From the NCBI GenBank assembly GCA_024686055.1, contig JAIBDV010000096.1, forward strand, positions 1 through 8,928: 8,928 nucleotides of DNA, in the 5' to 3' direction. Shown here piece after piece: positions 1 to 6,737 of this stretch (positions are counted from its first letter, which is position 1; each line of letters begins with the position of its first letter). The notes beneath the pieces are model-generated. The model was not told the DNA's origin. It searched no databases and saw only the letters and a program-made list of their open reading frames with translations. This DNA is from Neptuniibacter sp. (GTDB lineage: Bacteria; Pseudomonadota; Gammaproteobacteria; Pseudomonadales; Balneatricaceae). The position numbers and the translations under genes are program-made.

Positions 1-894
1 AACTTCACCACCGGCCGCGACCACACCCACAACCGCCGCCAGCGGGCCGACCGCATTCGCCACATCGTTGGAACCGTGGGCAAACGCCATGGCACAGGCG
101 GTGAACATCATCAGGATGCCAAACAGCTTTTCAACGCTGGCAAAATGATAACTGCGATCGGCTTCCGGGTCCGGCTGGATATTGCGCTGCATCCGCATAC
201 CAATGAACATGGCAATCAAGCCCACAATCACCGAAACACCGGCACTCTCGCCCCAGCTCAGATCCAGACCAATATGCTTGAGGCCCTTGGTAAAGGTCAC
301 CATGGCCACAATAAAGCCCACCATAAAGATGTACATTGGCACATACTTCTTGGCGTTCTTAAACGGGTCTTCGGTGTCCAGAATCAGCTTCTGCACACTG
401 CGGAACAGGAAGAACGATATAAATCCGGCCGTGACAGGCGAGACCACCCAGCTCGCAACAATCTTGGAGACTTTGCCCCAGTTCACCGCATCCGCCGAGA
501 TACCCACCGCGGCAAAGCCGACAATGGCCCCGACAATCGAGTGAGTGGTCGATACCGGCCAGCCAAAGTAAGTTGCGATCAGCAACCACAGGCCCGCAGC
601 CAGCAGTGCCGCCAGCATACCGAACACCAGCAATTCAGGTGTGCCCGACAGGATTGCCGGATCAATGATCCCTTTACGGATGGTCGCGGTAACTGCACCG
701 CCAGCCAGCCAGGCACCGGCAAACTCGAAGATAATGGCGATGATGATCGCCTGCTTCAGAGTCAGCGCTTTGGAGCCCACAGAGGTACCCATGGCATTGG
801 CAACGTCGTTGGCGCCGACACCCCAGGCCATAAAGAAACCGAAAACGCATGCCATCAAAACAATGATGTCACCGTATTGCGCGATGATTTCCAT
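1..894 (-). CDS. pit: Pit-family inorganic phosphate transporter, C-terminus outside window
   Basis: This is a low-affinity inner-membrane phosphate permease of the PiT/PHO4 family, which normally takes up metal-phosphate complexes driven by the proton gradient. The first 298 codons are present and the rest lies beyond the left edge; family members are usually over 400 residues. The two diagnostic inverted-repeat signatures are visible: GANDVANAMGTSVGS at residues 27-41 and GSNDVANAVGPLAAV at about 274-288. A PVSTTHSIVGAIVGF motif lies at 113-127. Hydrophobic segments occur at about 9-27, 48-68 and 88-110, as expected for a multi-pass protein. The start ATG (892-894) begins MEIIAQYGD. A weak AAGG lies about 14 bases upstream. 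The gene follows the DUF47 gene by 26 bases on the same strand, so the two are very likely co-transcribed. Family assignment is firm; the exact ion coupling is not shown by the sequence. Confidence 0.95.
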   Translation of the reverse strand, partial: MEIIAQYGDIIVLMACVFGFFMAWGVGANDVANAMGTSVGSKALTLKQAIIIAIIFEFAGAWLAGGAVTATIRKGIIDPAILSGTPELLVFGMLAALLAAGLWLLIATYFGWPVSTTHSIVGAIVGFAAVGISADAVNWGKVSKIVASWVVSPVTAGFISFFLFRSVQKLILDTEDPFKNAKKYVPMYIFMVGFIVAMVTFTKGLKHIGLDLSWGESAGVSVIVGLIAMFIGMRMQRNIQPDPEADRSYHFASVEKLFGILMMFTACAMAFAHGSNDVANAVGPLAAVVGVVAAGGEV

Positions 895-920
895 AAAACT
901 GCTTTAAACCTTAGTTAATG

Positions 921-1601
921 TTAACGGGCCAGCAACAGATGCAGGCGGCTACCTACCTGTTGCGCACGATCTGCCAGATCACCAATCCAGTTGATGACGT
1001 TGTACATAAACATCACATCAATCGGATAGAGATCTTTCTCTATCTGGAACAAGGCATTACGTACCTCACGTTCCAGCTCATCGGTCTTATGTTCGCGGTC
1101 ATCGAGCTGGTGAATCATCTCTTCCACCATATCGACTTCATGACCACCAAACCCACTGGTGACCAGCTCATCGAGCTCGTTCAGTGCTTTAAGCGCCTGC
1201 TCAGAGGTGCTTAAGGCAGTACGCACATACTCCATCATCAAGGGTTGTAACTGCACTGGCACCGACATCTGGCGCCCCACCATCAGGCCCGCAATATCCT
1301 TGGCGCGGTTAGCAATCTTGTCCTGCATTCGCAGCAGTTCCAGCAGGTCAGTACGTGCAACCGGCAGGAAAATACTCTTCGGCAGATTCTGGCGAACATC
1401 CTTTTTCATCGTATCGGCTTCACCTTCCAGCACCGCGATGCGTTGCTGAATCACTTCCGCCTGTTTCCAGTCATCCGCCATCACAGCTTCAAAGAATGGA
1501 ACCAGTTCCACCGCACATTCCTGTGCTTTTGCGATATGTTCCTGCATGGGCTTGAACGGCGAGCGCGAAAGCATCTGCAAGATAGGGTTGTTGGTCACCA
1601 T
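921..1601 (-). CDS. DUF47/PhoU-like Pit accessory protein
   Basis: This 226-residue cytoplasmic, mostly helical protein belongs to the DUF47 (PhoU-like, TIGR00153) family. Genes of this family commonly sit directly upstream of pit genes, as in the orfA/pap-pit operon of Sinorhizobium. Visible family features are LEGEADTMKKDVRQNL at about 58-73, FLPVARTDLLELLRMQDKIAN at about 78-98 (the helix carrying the conserved Asp/Asn pattern), and INWIGDLADRAQ at about 203-214, which resembles the acidic metal-binding helices of PhoU. No signal peptide or membrane segment is seen. Length is normal. The ATG at 1599-1601 is preceded by an AGGG-containing ribosome binding site at about 1611-1614 (minus strand). 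The stop lies 26 bases before the pit start. By analogy with PhoU it probably modulates Pit activity or phosphate signalling; that role is inferred. Confidence 0.93.
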   Translation of the reverse strand: MVTNNPILQMLSRSPFKPMQEHIAKAQECAVELVPFFEAVMADDWKQAEVIQQRIAVLEGEADTMKKDVRQNLPKSIFLPVARTDLLELLRMQDKIANRAKDIAGLMVGRQMSVPVQLQPLMMEYVRTALSTSEQALKALNELDELVTSGFGGHEVDMVEEMIHQLDDREHKTDELEREVRNALFQIEKDLYPIDVMFMYNVINWIGDLADRAQQVGSRLHLLLAR

Positions 1602-1634
1602 AGGAGTTACCCTGTCAGGTTAAAATCTGGGCGC

Positions 1635-1663
1635 AGTATACGGTTTGATGTCATGCGTTTGTA
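1635..1663 (-). promoter_or_regulatory. Candidate sigma70 promoter for the DUF47-pit operon
   Basis: On the minus strand there is a TATACT -10 element (plus 1635-1640, 5 of 6 matches to TATAAT). A 17-base spacer separates it from a poor -35, TACAAA (plus 1658-1663, 3 of 6). Transcription would start near 1628, leaving a leader of about 27 bases before the DUF47 ATG. The weak -35 suggests help from an activator, or simply low strength. It is predicted by eye only. Confidence 0.45.
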
Positions 1664-1680
1664 GCCAAAAATTCTCCTAT

Positions 1681-1698
1681 TTGTCACTATTTTGACAT
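1681..1698. promoter_or_regulatory. Pho-box-like element, also an inverted repeat
   Basis: TTGTCAC, four bases, then TTGACAT matches the 7-4-7 direct-repeat layout of a PhoB box (consensus CTGTCAT N4 CTGTCAT/C), with about 6 and 5 of 7 matches. The same bases also form an inverted repeat, TGTCA (1682-1686) N6 TGACA (1693-1697), so a dimeric regulator of another type is equally possible. It lies between the divergent phosphate operon and the triphosphatase-like gene and overlaps the -35-like TTGACA of the latter. Further TGTCA motifs occur at 1613-1617 and 1649-1653. PhoB control is a hypothesis drawn from the neighbouring genes. Confidence 0.3.
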
Positions 1699-1731
1699 AC
1701 AACCTTTTTTTGCTAAGAGCTGCGGTACACT
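1692..1731 (+). promoter_or_regulatory. Possible promoter elements for the CYTH-CHAD gene
   Basis: A perfect -35 hexamer TTGACA lies at 1692-1697, but at normal spacing only a poor -10 (TAAGAG, 1714-1719) follows. A better -10, TACACT (1726-1731, 4 of 6), is 28 bases from TTGACA and lacks a recognisable -35 of its own. Transcription from the latter would give a leader of about 30 bases. A promoter must exist somewhere here, because the upstream gene is divergent; which elements are used is uncertain. Confidence 0.3.
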
Positions 1732-1769
1732 AGGCAAATAAGACCGAAATTCAAACAGGGATAATAATC

Positions 1770-2924
1770 ATGGCCAAGGAGATAGAACTCAAACTGGCGC
1801 TGAGCCCCCACCATGTGGGCGCACTCCTGCAACACCCGCTATTTCAGCAAGCCGAAATACAGGCCGCAGGCACCCACCAGCTGTGCAACACCTACTTCGA
1901 TACGGCCGAGCAGGCATTGCAGGCGGCCCGGATTGCCCTGCGTATTCGCCGGATCGGCAATCGTTATATTCAGACGCTAAAAACCCGCGGCCAGTCCAAG
2001 GCCGGGCTGCACCAGCGCAACGAATGGGAGTGGGAACTGAGCCAGCCCGTGCTGGATTTCAGCCTGCTGGCAGAAACAGCCTGGCACACCGCACTGGACA
2101 CACCACCCGACGCGGACGCGCTGAAACCCGCCTTCAGCACTGACTTTGAGCGTCAGCTATGGGATTACCGCAGTGTTAATAGCAAGGGTGAGCCAGTCGA
2201 AATCGAGATCGCGCTGGACAGTGGTGAAGTACGGGTTGAACTGGATGGTCAGCAGCGTACCGACCCGCTCAGCGAGCTGGAGCTGGAATTGAAACAGGGC
2301 CAGCCCAGTGACCTGTTTGACCTGGCACTGCTGCTGGCCCGTGCAATACCGCTGCAGATCTGTGATATCAGCAAAGCCGAGCGTGGCTATCGGCTCTATG
2401 CTCCGGAGCAGTATCAGGTGCGACTGGAGCGACCTCACTTACCCGCCGACATCAGCCTGGAAGAGGCTTACGTTGAGCTGCTGCAGTTTGAACTGCAGAG
2501 CTGGCCGCGCCATATGGAAGCCTGGCAGTTCAGCCATAAATGGGAACACGGCGGCCATGCACTGGACTCACTGCGCAACATCCGCGCCCTGCGCGAGCAC
2601 TTTATTGATGTCGCCCCACTGGCCGCCGATGACGAGCTGGGCCAGCTGGTCGACAAGCTGATCGACCGCCTGCAGACCCTGCTCAGCTGGCGTCGTTGCA
2701 GTCAGCTGCTGGGGCCTCACGCAGCCGAGTGGACCCGCCAGGAAGCGGCAAAAGCCCGTACCCGGCTGGAAGTCCTGAGCCAGACAAAAGAAGCCAGCCT
2801 GATTGCTTTGCTGCTTGGTGAAAAGCTCAGCAAGCGCCCATGGCGAGCCCGCTGGAACCCACAACAACGGCAACGTGCTGGCCAGCCCCTGCAATCCATT
2901 ACCGCTGTAACCGAACCACAGTAA
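1770..2924 (+). CDS. ygiF: CYTH-CHAD protein, probable inorganic triphosphatase
   Basis: This 384-residue cytoplasmic protein has an N-terminal CYTH domain (about residues 3-210) and a C-terminal CHAD-like helical region (about 225-365). The CYTH signature ExExK is present as EIELK at 4-8. Other expected tunnel residues are in TYFDT (41-45), ALRIRR (56-61), TLKT (69-72), EIEIALDSGEV (144-154), ELELELK (169-175) and SKAERGYRLY (201-210). In Escherichia coli, YgiF has this architecture, hydrolyses inorganic triphosphate and is encoded next to glnE; here glnE is the second gene downstream. The protein is shorter than E. coli YgiF (about 433 residues). Its CHAD part is divergent: the usual His/Arg-rich helix is represented only by HALDSLRNIRALREHF (263-278). 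Catalysis seems intact; polyphosphate binding by the CHAD part is uncertain. The ATG at 1770 follows AGGG (1757-1760) by 9 bases. It is divergent from the phosphate uptake operon. Confidence 0.88.
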   Translation: MAKEIELKLALSPHHVGALLQHPLFQQAEIQAAGTHQLCNTYFDTAEQALQAARIALRIRRIGNRYIQTLKTRGQSKAGLHQRNEWEWELSQPVLDFSLLAETAWHTALDTPPDADALKPAFSTDFERQLWDYRSVNSKGEPVEIEIALDSGEVRVELDGQQRTDPLSELELELKQGQPSDLFDLALLLARAIPLQICDISKAERGYRLYAPEQYQVRLERPHLPADISLEEAYVELLQFELQSWPRHMEAWQFSHKWEHGGHALDSLRNIRALREHFIDVAPLAADDELGQLVDKLIDRLQTLLSWRRCSQLLGPHAAEWTRQEAAKARTRLEVLSQTKEASLIALLLGEKLSKRPWRARWNPQQRQRAGQPLQSITAVTEPQ

Positions 2925-3084
2925 GCCCTGGTCTGGCAGGCCGCGGCAAACAGCTGCAACCTGCCCGCCGCCTTCCCACCAGGACACTGCGCAACACCAT
3001 TGATCTATCGCAACAGATGTGACAAAAAAATCCAAACAAGCCTAAACCCCAGCCGATAACGGCCGATGTTCCCTGTCTGAGGCA

Positions 3085-3132
3085 TGGTTTTTGCTGAACC
3101 CAGCAGACCAGCGATCGCAACTGAAATGCGAT
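3085..3132 (+). other. Two potential leader hairpins ahead of the 141-residue gene
   Basis: The 238-base gap 2925-3162 contains no credible gene. Its 3' part can fold into two adjacent stems. The first is TGCTG (3092-3096) with CAGCA (3101-3105) around an AACC loop, extended by 3085-3091 with 3106-3110 through a two-base bulge. The second is ATCGCA (3114-3119) with TGCGAT (3127-3132) around a seven-base loop. A direct repeat GCCGAT occurs at 3052-3057 and 3062-3067, exactly 10 bases apart. No convincing -35/-10 pair was found. This may be a structured 5' leader or a protein-binding region; the function is unknown. Confidence 0.35.
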
Positions 3133-3162
3133 TCTCACCAACCCGTCAGTCAGGGATAGACC

Positions 3163-3588
3163 ATGAAAAATAACAACATTACCAGGCTGCGCCGGGTAGC
3201 CCCGTGCCGCCGCACACACAAAGATCTGCGCTTAAGCAACGATGATCTGCATATCATCAATCGCGCACTGGAGCCCAACCGCGCCATGCTGGCTGAGCTG
3301 CGGATCGAAATCCGCGAGAAGATCTACTTTGAGGGTGCGACCCTGCAGGATATGCAAAAAAATCAGCACCTGTTTGACCGTAATGAGGTCTTCAGCCTGC
3401 TGGGTGATCAATACAGCCTCAGCGAGGCTCAGGTCGATGAAGGCGCCAGCATTCTGGCCCGCTGGCGCAACCAGCCCGGTGAAGCTGACAGCCTCAACCT
3501 CAGCCAGACCGTCGAACTGCTGGCCCAGCTACTGGAGCTGAGCAACGCCGCCATCGACACCGCCGAAGAACTGGCCATTCTCGCCTGA
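3163..3588 (+). CDS. Uncharacterised 141-residue protein
   Basis: I do not recognise this protein. It starts at an ATG preceded by AGGG in CAGGGATAGACC, a ribosome binding site of the same style as that of the upstream CYTH-CHAD gene. The N-terminus is short and basic (residues 2-20, with R8, R10, R11, R16, R17, K20 and the only cysteine, C15). The rest reads as amphipathic, mainly helical and acidic, with leucine-rich stretches at 43-55 (LAELRIEIREKIY) and 112-141, ending EELAILA. There is no signal peptide, membrane segment or metal-binding cluster. Base composition and codon use resemble the neighbours, so it does not look recently acquired. It lies between ygiF-like and glnE genes on the same strand, with 238 bases before it and about 90-110 after. 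A small cytoplasmic regulatory or nucleic-acid-contacting protein is possible, but this is a guess from charge distribution only. Confidence 0.75.
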   Translation: MKNNNITRLRRVAPCRRTHKDLRLSNDDLHIINRALEPNRAMLAELRIEIREKIYFEGATLQDMQKNQHLFDRNEVFSLLGDQYSLSEAQVDEGASILARWRNQPGEADSLNLSQTVELLAQLLELSNAAIDTAEELAILA

Positions 3589-3596
3589 CCCCATAG

Positions 3597-3622
3597 CTGC
3601 GCCAGCCCCCAGGCAGGCGCAG
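3597..3622 (+). other. GC-rich hairpin between the 141-residue gene and glnE
   Basis: CTGCGCC (3597-3603) pairs perfectly with GGCGCAG (3616-3622). Inside it GCC (3605-3607) pairs with GGC (3612-3614), giving ten base pairs interrupted by one A-A mismatch and a four-base loop. It begins nine bases after the stop codon at 3588. No T run follows, so it is not a standard intrinsic terminator. It may stabilise the upstream message 3' end, pause polymerase or limit read-through into glnE. A second self-complementary stretch, GCGCA (3627-3631) and TGCGC (3634-3638), could compete for pairing. Confidence 0.45.
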
Positions 3623-3683
3623 ATCAGCGCACCTGCGCACAACATCTGGTAATCTCGACGACAGAATTCATCATGGATGTCGC

Positions 3684-3688
3684 AGGAG
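3684..3688 (+). promoter_or_regulatory. Ribosome binding site that decides the glnE start
   Basis: AGGAG here is the only good Shine-Dalgarno sequence near the glnE start. It lies 12 bases before the ATG at 3701, slightly long but usable, and within the coding sequence of the alternative in-frame ATG at 3677, which has no Shine-Dalgarno of its own. This favours 3701. An out-of-frame six-codon reading frame (3673-3693) spans the site. Confidence 0.5.
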
Positions 3689-3700
3689 ATTGACCCCGCC

Positions 3701-6589
3701 ATGTTTACCGCGCGTACTGATCTGGTCCCCGAGTCCCTCCAGCCCCTGCTTGAGCAGAACTGGCAACAGTTTTCCGCTCAGCTGGACGAGCTGGCAACCC
3801 TCACCCTTCCTTCCCGTTTCGCCGAAGACCTGACCCGCGTCAGTGTGGGCAGTGACTACGTTACCCAGCAGCTGGGGCTACGGATGGGACTGCTGGCAGA
3901 ACTCTCCAGCAGCGGGGATCTTTACCAGGACTACAGCGCCGACAGCTACCGCCAGCGCCTGCAGCAAAAACTGAGCAAAGCCGACACCGAGAATGACCTG
4001 CACCGGCTGCTGCGTGAATTCCGCCAGCGTGAGCAGGTCCGGCTGATCTGGCGTGACCTGTGCCGCCTCACCGATATGCGCGGCACCACCCGCGAACTGT
4101 CCTGGCTGGCCGACAGCTGCATCGACGAAAGCCTGAACTGGCTGCACAACAGCCTGGTACAGCGTTACGGTCAGCCGATGGCTGAGCAAGCCGATGGCAG
4201 CCAGAAACCGCAGTACCTGGTGGTACTGGGTATGGGTAAACTGGGGGCCAACGAGCTCAACCTCAGCTCTGATATCGACCTGATTTTCAGCTACCCCGAA
4301 CATGGCCACACCGATGGCAAGCGTGGCACCGACAACAAAGATTTCTTTATCCGGCTGGGCAAAAAGCTGATCCAGGCGCTGGATAACATCACCGTCAACG
4401 GCTTCGTATTCCGTACCGATATGCGTCTGCGCCCCTTCGGCAGCGCTGGCCCACTGGCGATCAGCTTCAACGCCATGGAAATCTACTACCAGGATCAGGG
4501 CCGGGAGTGGGAACGCTACGCCATGATCAAAGCCCGTGTGGTGGCTGGTGACAAAGCCGCCGGGGCCGAACTGCAGGCCCTGCTCAAACCCTTCGTTTAT
4601 CGCAAATATATCGACTTTGGCGCCTTTGAATCGCTGCGCGACATGAAAGAGATGATCAACCGGGAGGTGCGCCGCAAAGGCCGTGACGCCAACGTCAAAC
4701 TCGGTTCTGGCGGCATCCGTGAAGTTGAGTTTATCGCCCAGGCATTCCAGCTGATCCGTGGTGGCCGCGACAGCCGCCTGCAGCAACGCGAGCTGCTCAA
4801 TATCCTGCCGCTGCTGCCCGACGCTGTCGGCATGCCGGAGCAGGCCGTTACCGAGCTGGTCGAGGCCTACACCTATCTGCGTAACGCCGAACACGCCATC
4901 CAGGCGATTGCCGATAAACAGACCCAGGACCTGCCGATTGATGAGCGAGACCAGCAGCGCCTCGCCTTCAGCATGGGCAGCCCGGACTGGCAGGCCTTCT
5001 GCGCAATACTGGAGCAACACCGCAGCGCCGTACGCCAGCACTTCGCCAATGTGATCGCCCCGGCCGACGAAAATGAAGACAGCGATGACACCGGTCACCG
5101 TGAGTGGCTGCCACTGTGGCAGGATGAGCTGGACGATGACGAGGCCACCACCCTGCTGGCCGACCAGGGCTACGACAACCCGGCCGCCAGCTGGGCCGAA
5201 CTGAAAAGCCTGCGCAACAGCCGACCGGTGCAGATGCTGCAGCAGATTGCCCAGGACCGGCTCAGCGCCGTGCTGCCGCAGTTGCTGGCTGAGATCAGCC
5301 ATGTCGATAACGCCAGCGAAACCCTCAACCGGGTGCTGCAGCTGGTGCAGGCCGTACTGCGCCGTTCCGCCTACCTGGTGTTGCTGGCAGAAAACCCGCT
5401 GGCCCGCCAGCAGCTGGTCCGCCTGTGCGCCGCCAGCCCCTGGTTTGGTGATCAGCTGGCCAGGCAGCCAATCCTGCTCGATGAGCTGATCGACCCCCAG
5501 TCGCTCTACTCACCACCGAACAAAGGCCAGCTGCAAACCGAACTGCGCCAGCAGCTGCTGCGCATCCCGGAAGATGACACCGAACAGCTGATGGAAGCCC
5601 TGCGTTATTTCAAAAGCGCCCACCTGCTCAAAGTGGCCGCCTCCGAGATCACCGGTGCCATGCCGCTGATGAAAGTCAGCGACTATCTGACCTGGACCGC
5701 TGAAACCGTGCTCGAGTCCGTACTCGAGATCGCCTGGCGCAATATGACCGAGAAGTACGGCAACCCGGATAACAGCGAGTTCATCGTACTGGGCTACGGC
5801 AAAGTCGGTGGTATCGAGCTGAGCTACGGCTCGGATCTGGATCTGGTGTTTATCCACGATGCCAGCGCCAGCGGCCTGACCGACGGTGCCAAGCAGATCG
5901 CCAACGGCATGTTCTTCACCCGGCTGGGCCAGCGCATCATCCATATCCTCAACACCTTTACCCCCTCCGGCCAGCTGTACGAAGTGGATATGCGACTGCG
6001 TCCGTCCGGCAATTCCGGCCTGCTGACCAGCAGCCTGAGCGCCTTCCGTGATTACCAGATCAACGAAGCCTGGACCTGGGAACACCAGGCCCTGGTCCGC
6101 GCCCGTGTCGTGGCCGGTAGCCCGGATCTGCAGGCCCGCTACGAAACAGTACGCGAAGAAGTGCTGAGCCAGCCGCAGGATCTGGCAAAATTGCGCGCTG
6201 AAGTGGTCGATATGCGGGAGAAAATGCGGGACAACCTGGGCACCAAAGCCAACGAACAGGATGCCGACAACCCGGTATTCAACCTCAAGCAGGATCGCGG
6301 TGGCATCGTCGACATCGAATTCCTGGTGCAATACCTGACCCTGTCCCAGGCGCCACAGCATCCCGAAATGCTGCGCTGGACCGATAATATCCGCATCCTC
6401 GACACCGTACAGGACGTCGGCCTGCTGGCAGAAGAGGAGTGTGAACAGCTACGCGAGGCCTACAAAACCTACCGCGCCGCCGGCCACCGCCAGAGTCTGC
6501 AGGGCCTGTCCGGCAAAATCAGCCATGACCAGATGACCGACAGCCGCACCGCGGTGGAAGCGATCTGGAAGAAGGTGATGGAGTCATAA
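3701..6589 (+). CDS. glnE: Bifunctional glutamine synthetase adenylyltransferase/adenylyl-removing enzyme
   Basis: GlnE attaches AMP to, and removes it from, a tyrosine of glutamine synthetase in response to PII proteins and glutamine, switching ammonium assimilation off and on. From the ATG at 3701 it has 962 residues, normal for the family (about 946 in E. coli). The N-terminal nucleotidyltransferase half, which carries adenylyl-removing activity, shows GMGKLGANELNLSSDIDLIF at about 177-196 (D191, D193) and TDMRLRPFG with D240. The C-terminal half, which adenylylates, shows GYGKVGGIELSYGSDLDLVF at about 698-717 (D712, D714) and DMRLRPSGNSG with D763. Each half is followed by its helical GlnD-like region, with GSGGIREVEF near 335 and DRGGIVDIEF near 865. 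An acidic linker lies at about 455-482. All metal-binding aspartates are present, so both activities should be intact. An in-frame ATG at 3677 would add eight residues but has no ribosome binding site. Transcription ends at the shared terminator near 6720. Confidence 0.96.
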   Translation: MFTARTDLVPESLQPLLEQNWQQFSAQLDELATLTLPSRFAEDLTRVSVGSDYVTQQLGLRMGLLAELSSSGDLYQDYSADSYRQRLQQKLSKADTENDLHRLLREFRQREQVRLIWRDLCRLTDMRGTTRELSWLADSCIDESLNWLHNSLVQRYGQPMAEQADGSQKPQYLVVLGMGKLGANELNLSSDIDLIFSYPEHGHTDGKRGTDNKDFFIRLGKKLIQALDNITVNGFVFRTDMRLRPFGSAGPLAISFNAMEIYYQDQGREWERYAMIKARVVAGDKAAGAELQALLKPFVYRKYIDFGAFESLRDMKEMINREVRRKGRDANVKLGSGGIREVEFIAQAFQLIRGGRDSRLQQRELLNILPLLPDAVGMPEQAVTELVEAYTYLRNAEHAIQAIADKQTQDLPIDERDQQRLAFSMGSPDWQAFCAILEQHRSAVRQHFANVIAPADENEDSDDTGHREWLPLWQDELDDDEATTLLADQGYDNPAASWAELKSLRNSRPVQMLQQIAQDRLSAVLPQLLAEISHVDNASETLNRVLQLVQAVLRRSAYLVLLAENPLARQQLVRLCAASPWFGDQLARQPILLDELIDPQSLYSPPNKGQLQTELRQQLLRIPEDDTEQLMEALRYFKSAHLLKVAASEITGAMPLMKVSDYLTWTAETVLESVLEIAWRNMTEKYGNPDNSEFIVLGYGKVGGIELSYGSDLDLVFIHDASASGLTDGAKQIANGMFFTRLGQRIIHILNTFTPSGQLYEVDMRLRPSGNSGLLTSSLSAFRDYQINEAWTWEHQALVRARVVAGSPDLQARYETVREEVLSQPQDLAKLRAEVVDMREKMRDNLGTKANEQDADNPVFNLKQDRGGIVDIEFLVQYLTLSQAPQHPEMLRWTDNIRILDTVQDVGLLAEEECEQLREAYKTYRAAGHRQSLQGLSGKISHDQMTDSRTAVEAIWKKVMES

Positions 6590-6602
6590 GCCAGCTATCT
6601 CG

Positions 6603-6668
6603 CATTCCCACGTTCCGCGTGGGAATGAAGATGCATACCACGTTGTTGTAGCAGCTCACTCCGTGAGC
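6603..6668. repeat. Pair of REP-like hairpins after glnE
   Basis: CATTCCCACG (6603-6612) and CGTGGGAATG (6618-6627) form a perfect ten-base-pair stem with loop TTCCG. It starts 13 bases after the glnE stop and has no T run. A second stem, GCTCAC (6654-6659) with GTGAGC (6663-6668) around TCC, follows the sequence TTGTTGTAGCA. The second unit resembles the style of Pseudomonas REP elements (TGTAGGAGC followed by a short inverted repeat). From memory, hairpins like the first are scattered in intergenic regions of several gammaproteobacteria. Only one copy of each is present in this window, so repeat status is inferred from form and position. Confidence 0.5.
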
Positions 6669-6686
6669 GTCCGGTTCACAAGCCAC

Positions 6687-6724
6687 AAAAAAGCCCGCAA
6701 ACCTTTCGGCCAGCGGGCTTTTTT
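6687..6724. terminator. Bidirectional intrinsic terminator between glnE and ilvE
   Basis: AAAAAAGCCCGC (6687-6698) is perfectly complementary to GCGGGCTTTTTT (6713-6724), with a 14-base loop that can itself pair CC with GG. Six GC-rich stem pairs are flanked by an A tract on one side and a T tract on the other, so it can terminate transcripts from both strands. It lies about 100 bases after the glnE stop (plus) and 13 bases after the ilvE stop (minus), between convergent genes. Confidence 0.93.
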
Positions 6725-6737
6725 AATCTGCCAGAGA

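Noticed and set aside
76..918. 280-residue plus-strand frame rich in His, Arg and Asn
   Set aside because: It is the complement of the pit permease; the composition is typical of an antisense reading of hydrophobic codons, and the minus-strand protein has clear Pit signatures.
2935..2965. GGCAGG/CCTGCC inverted repeat after the CYTH-CHAD stop as a terminator
   Set aside because: The loop is 19 bases and no T run follows; too weak to call.
3114..3135. Fur-box-like sequence upstream of the 141-residue gene (GAGAATCGCATT on the minus strand)
   Set aside because: Only about 8 of 19 positions match the Fur consensus; the hairpin interpretation explains the symmetry better, and nothing nearby concerns iron.
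5063..5146. Acidic linker in GlnE as a possible insertion
   Set aside because: As I recall, E. coli GlnE has a comparable acidic stretch with a WQDAL-like motif between its two halves, so this is normal for the family.
3878..5302. 474-residue open frame antisense to glnE
   Set aside because: It lies wholly inside glnE, whose protein is strongly conserved. GC-rich codon bias leaves the complementary frame open. The translation (Val/Gly/Ala/Gln-rich, no domain) resembles no protein, and no ribosome binding site is evident.
5510..6361. 283-residue open frame antisense to the glnE C-terminal half
   Set aside because: Same shadow effect; its residues mirror the conserved adenylyltransferase domain on the other strand.
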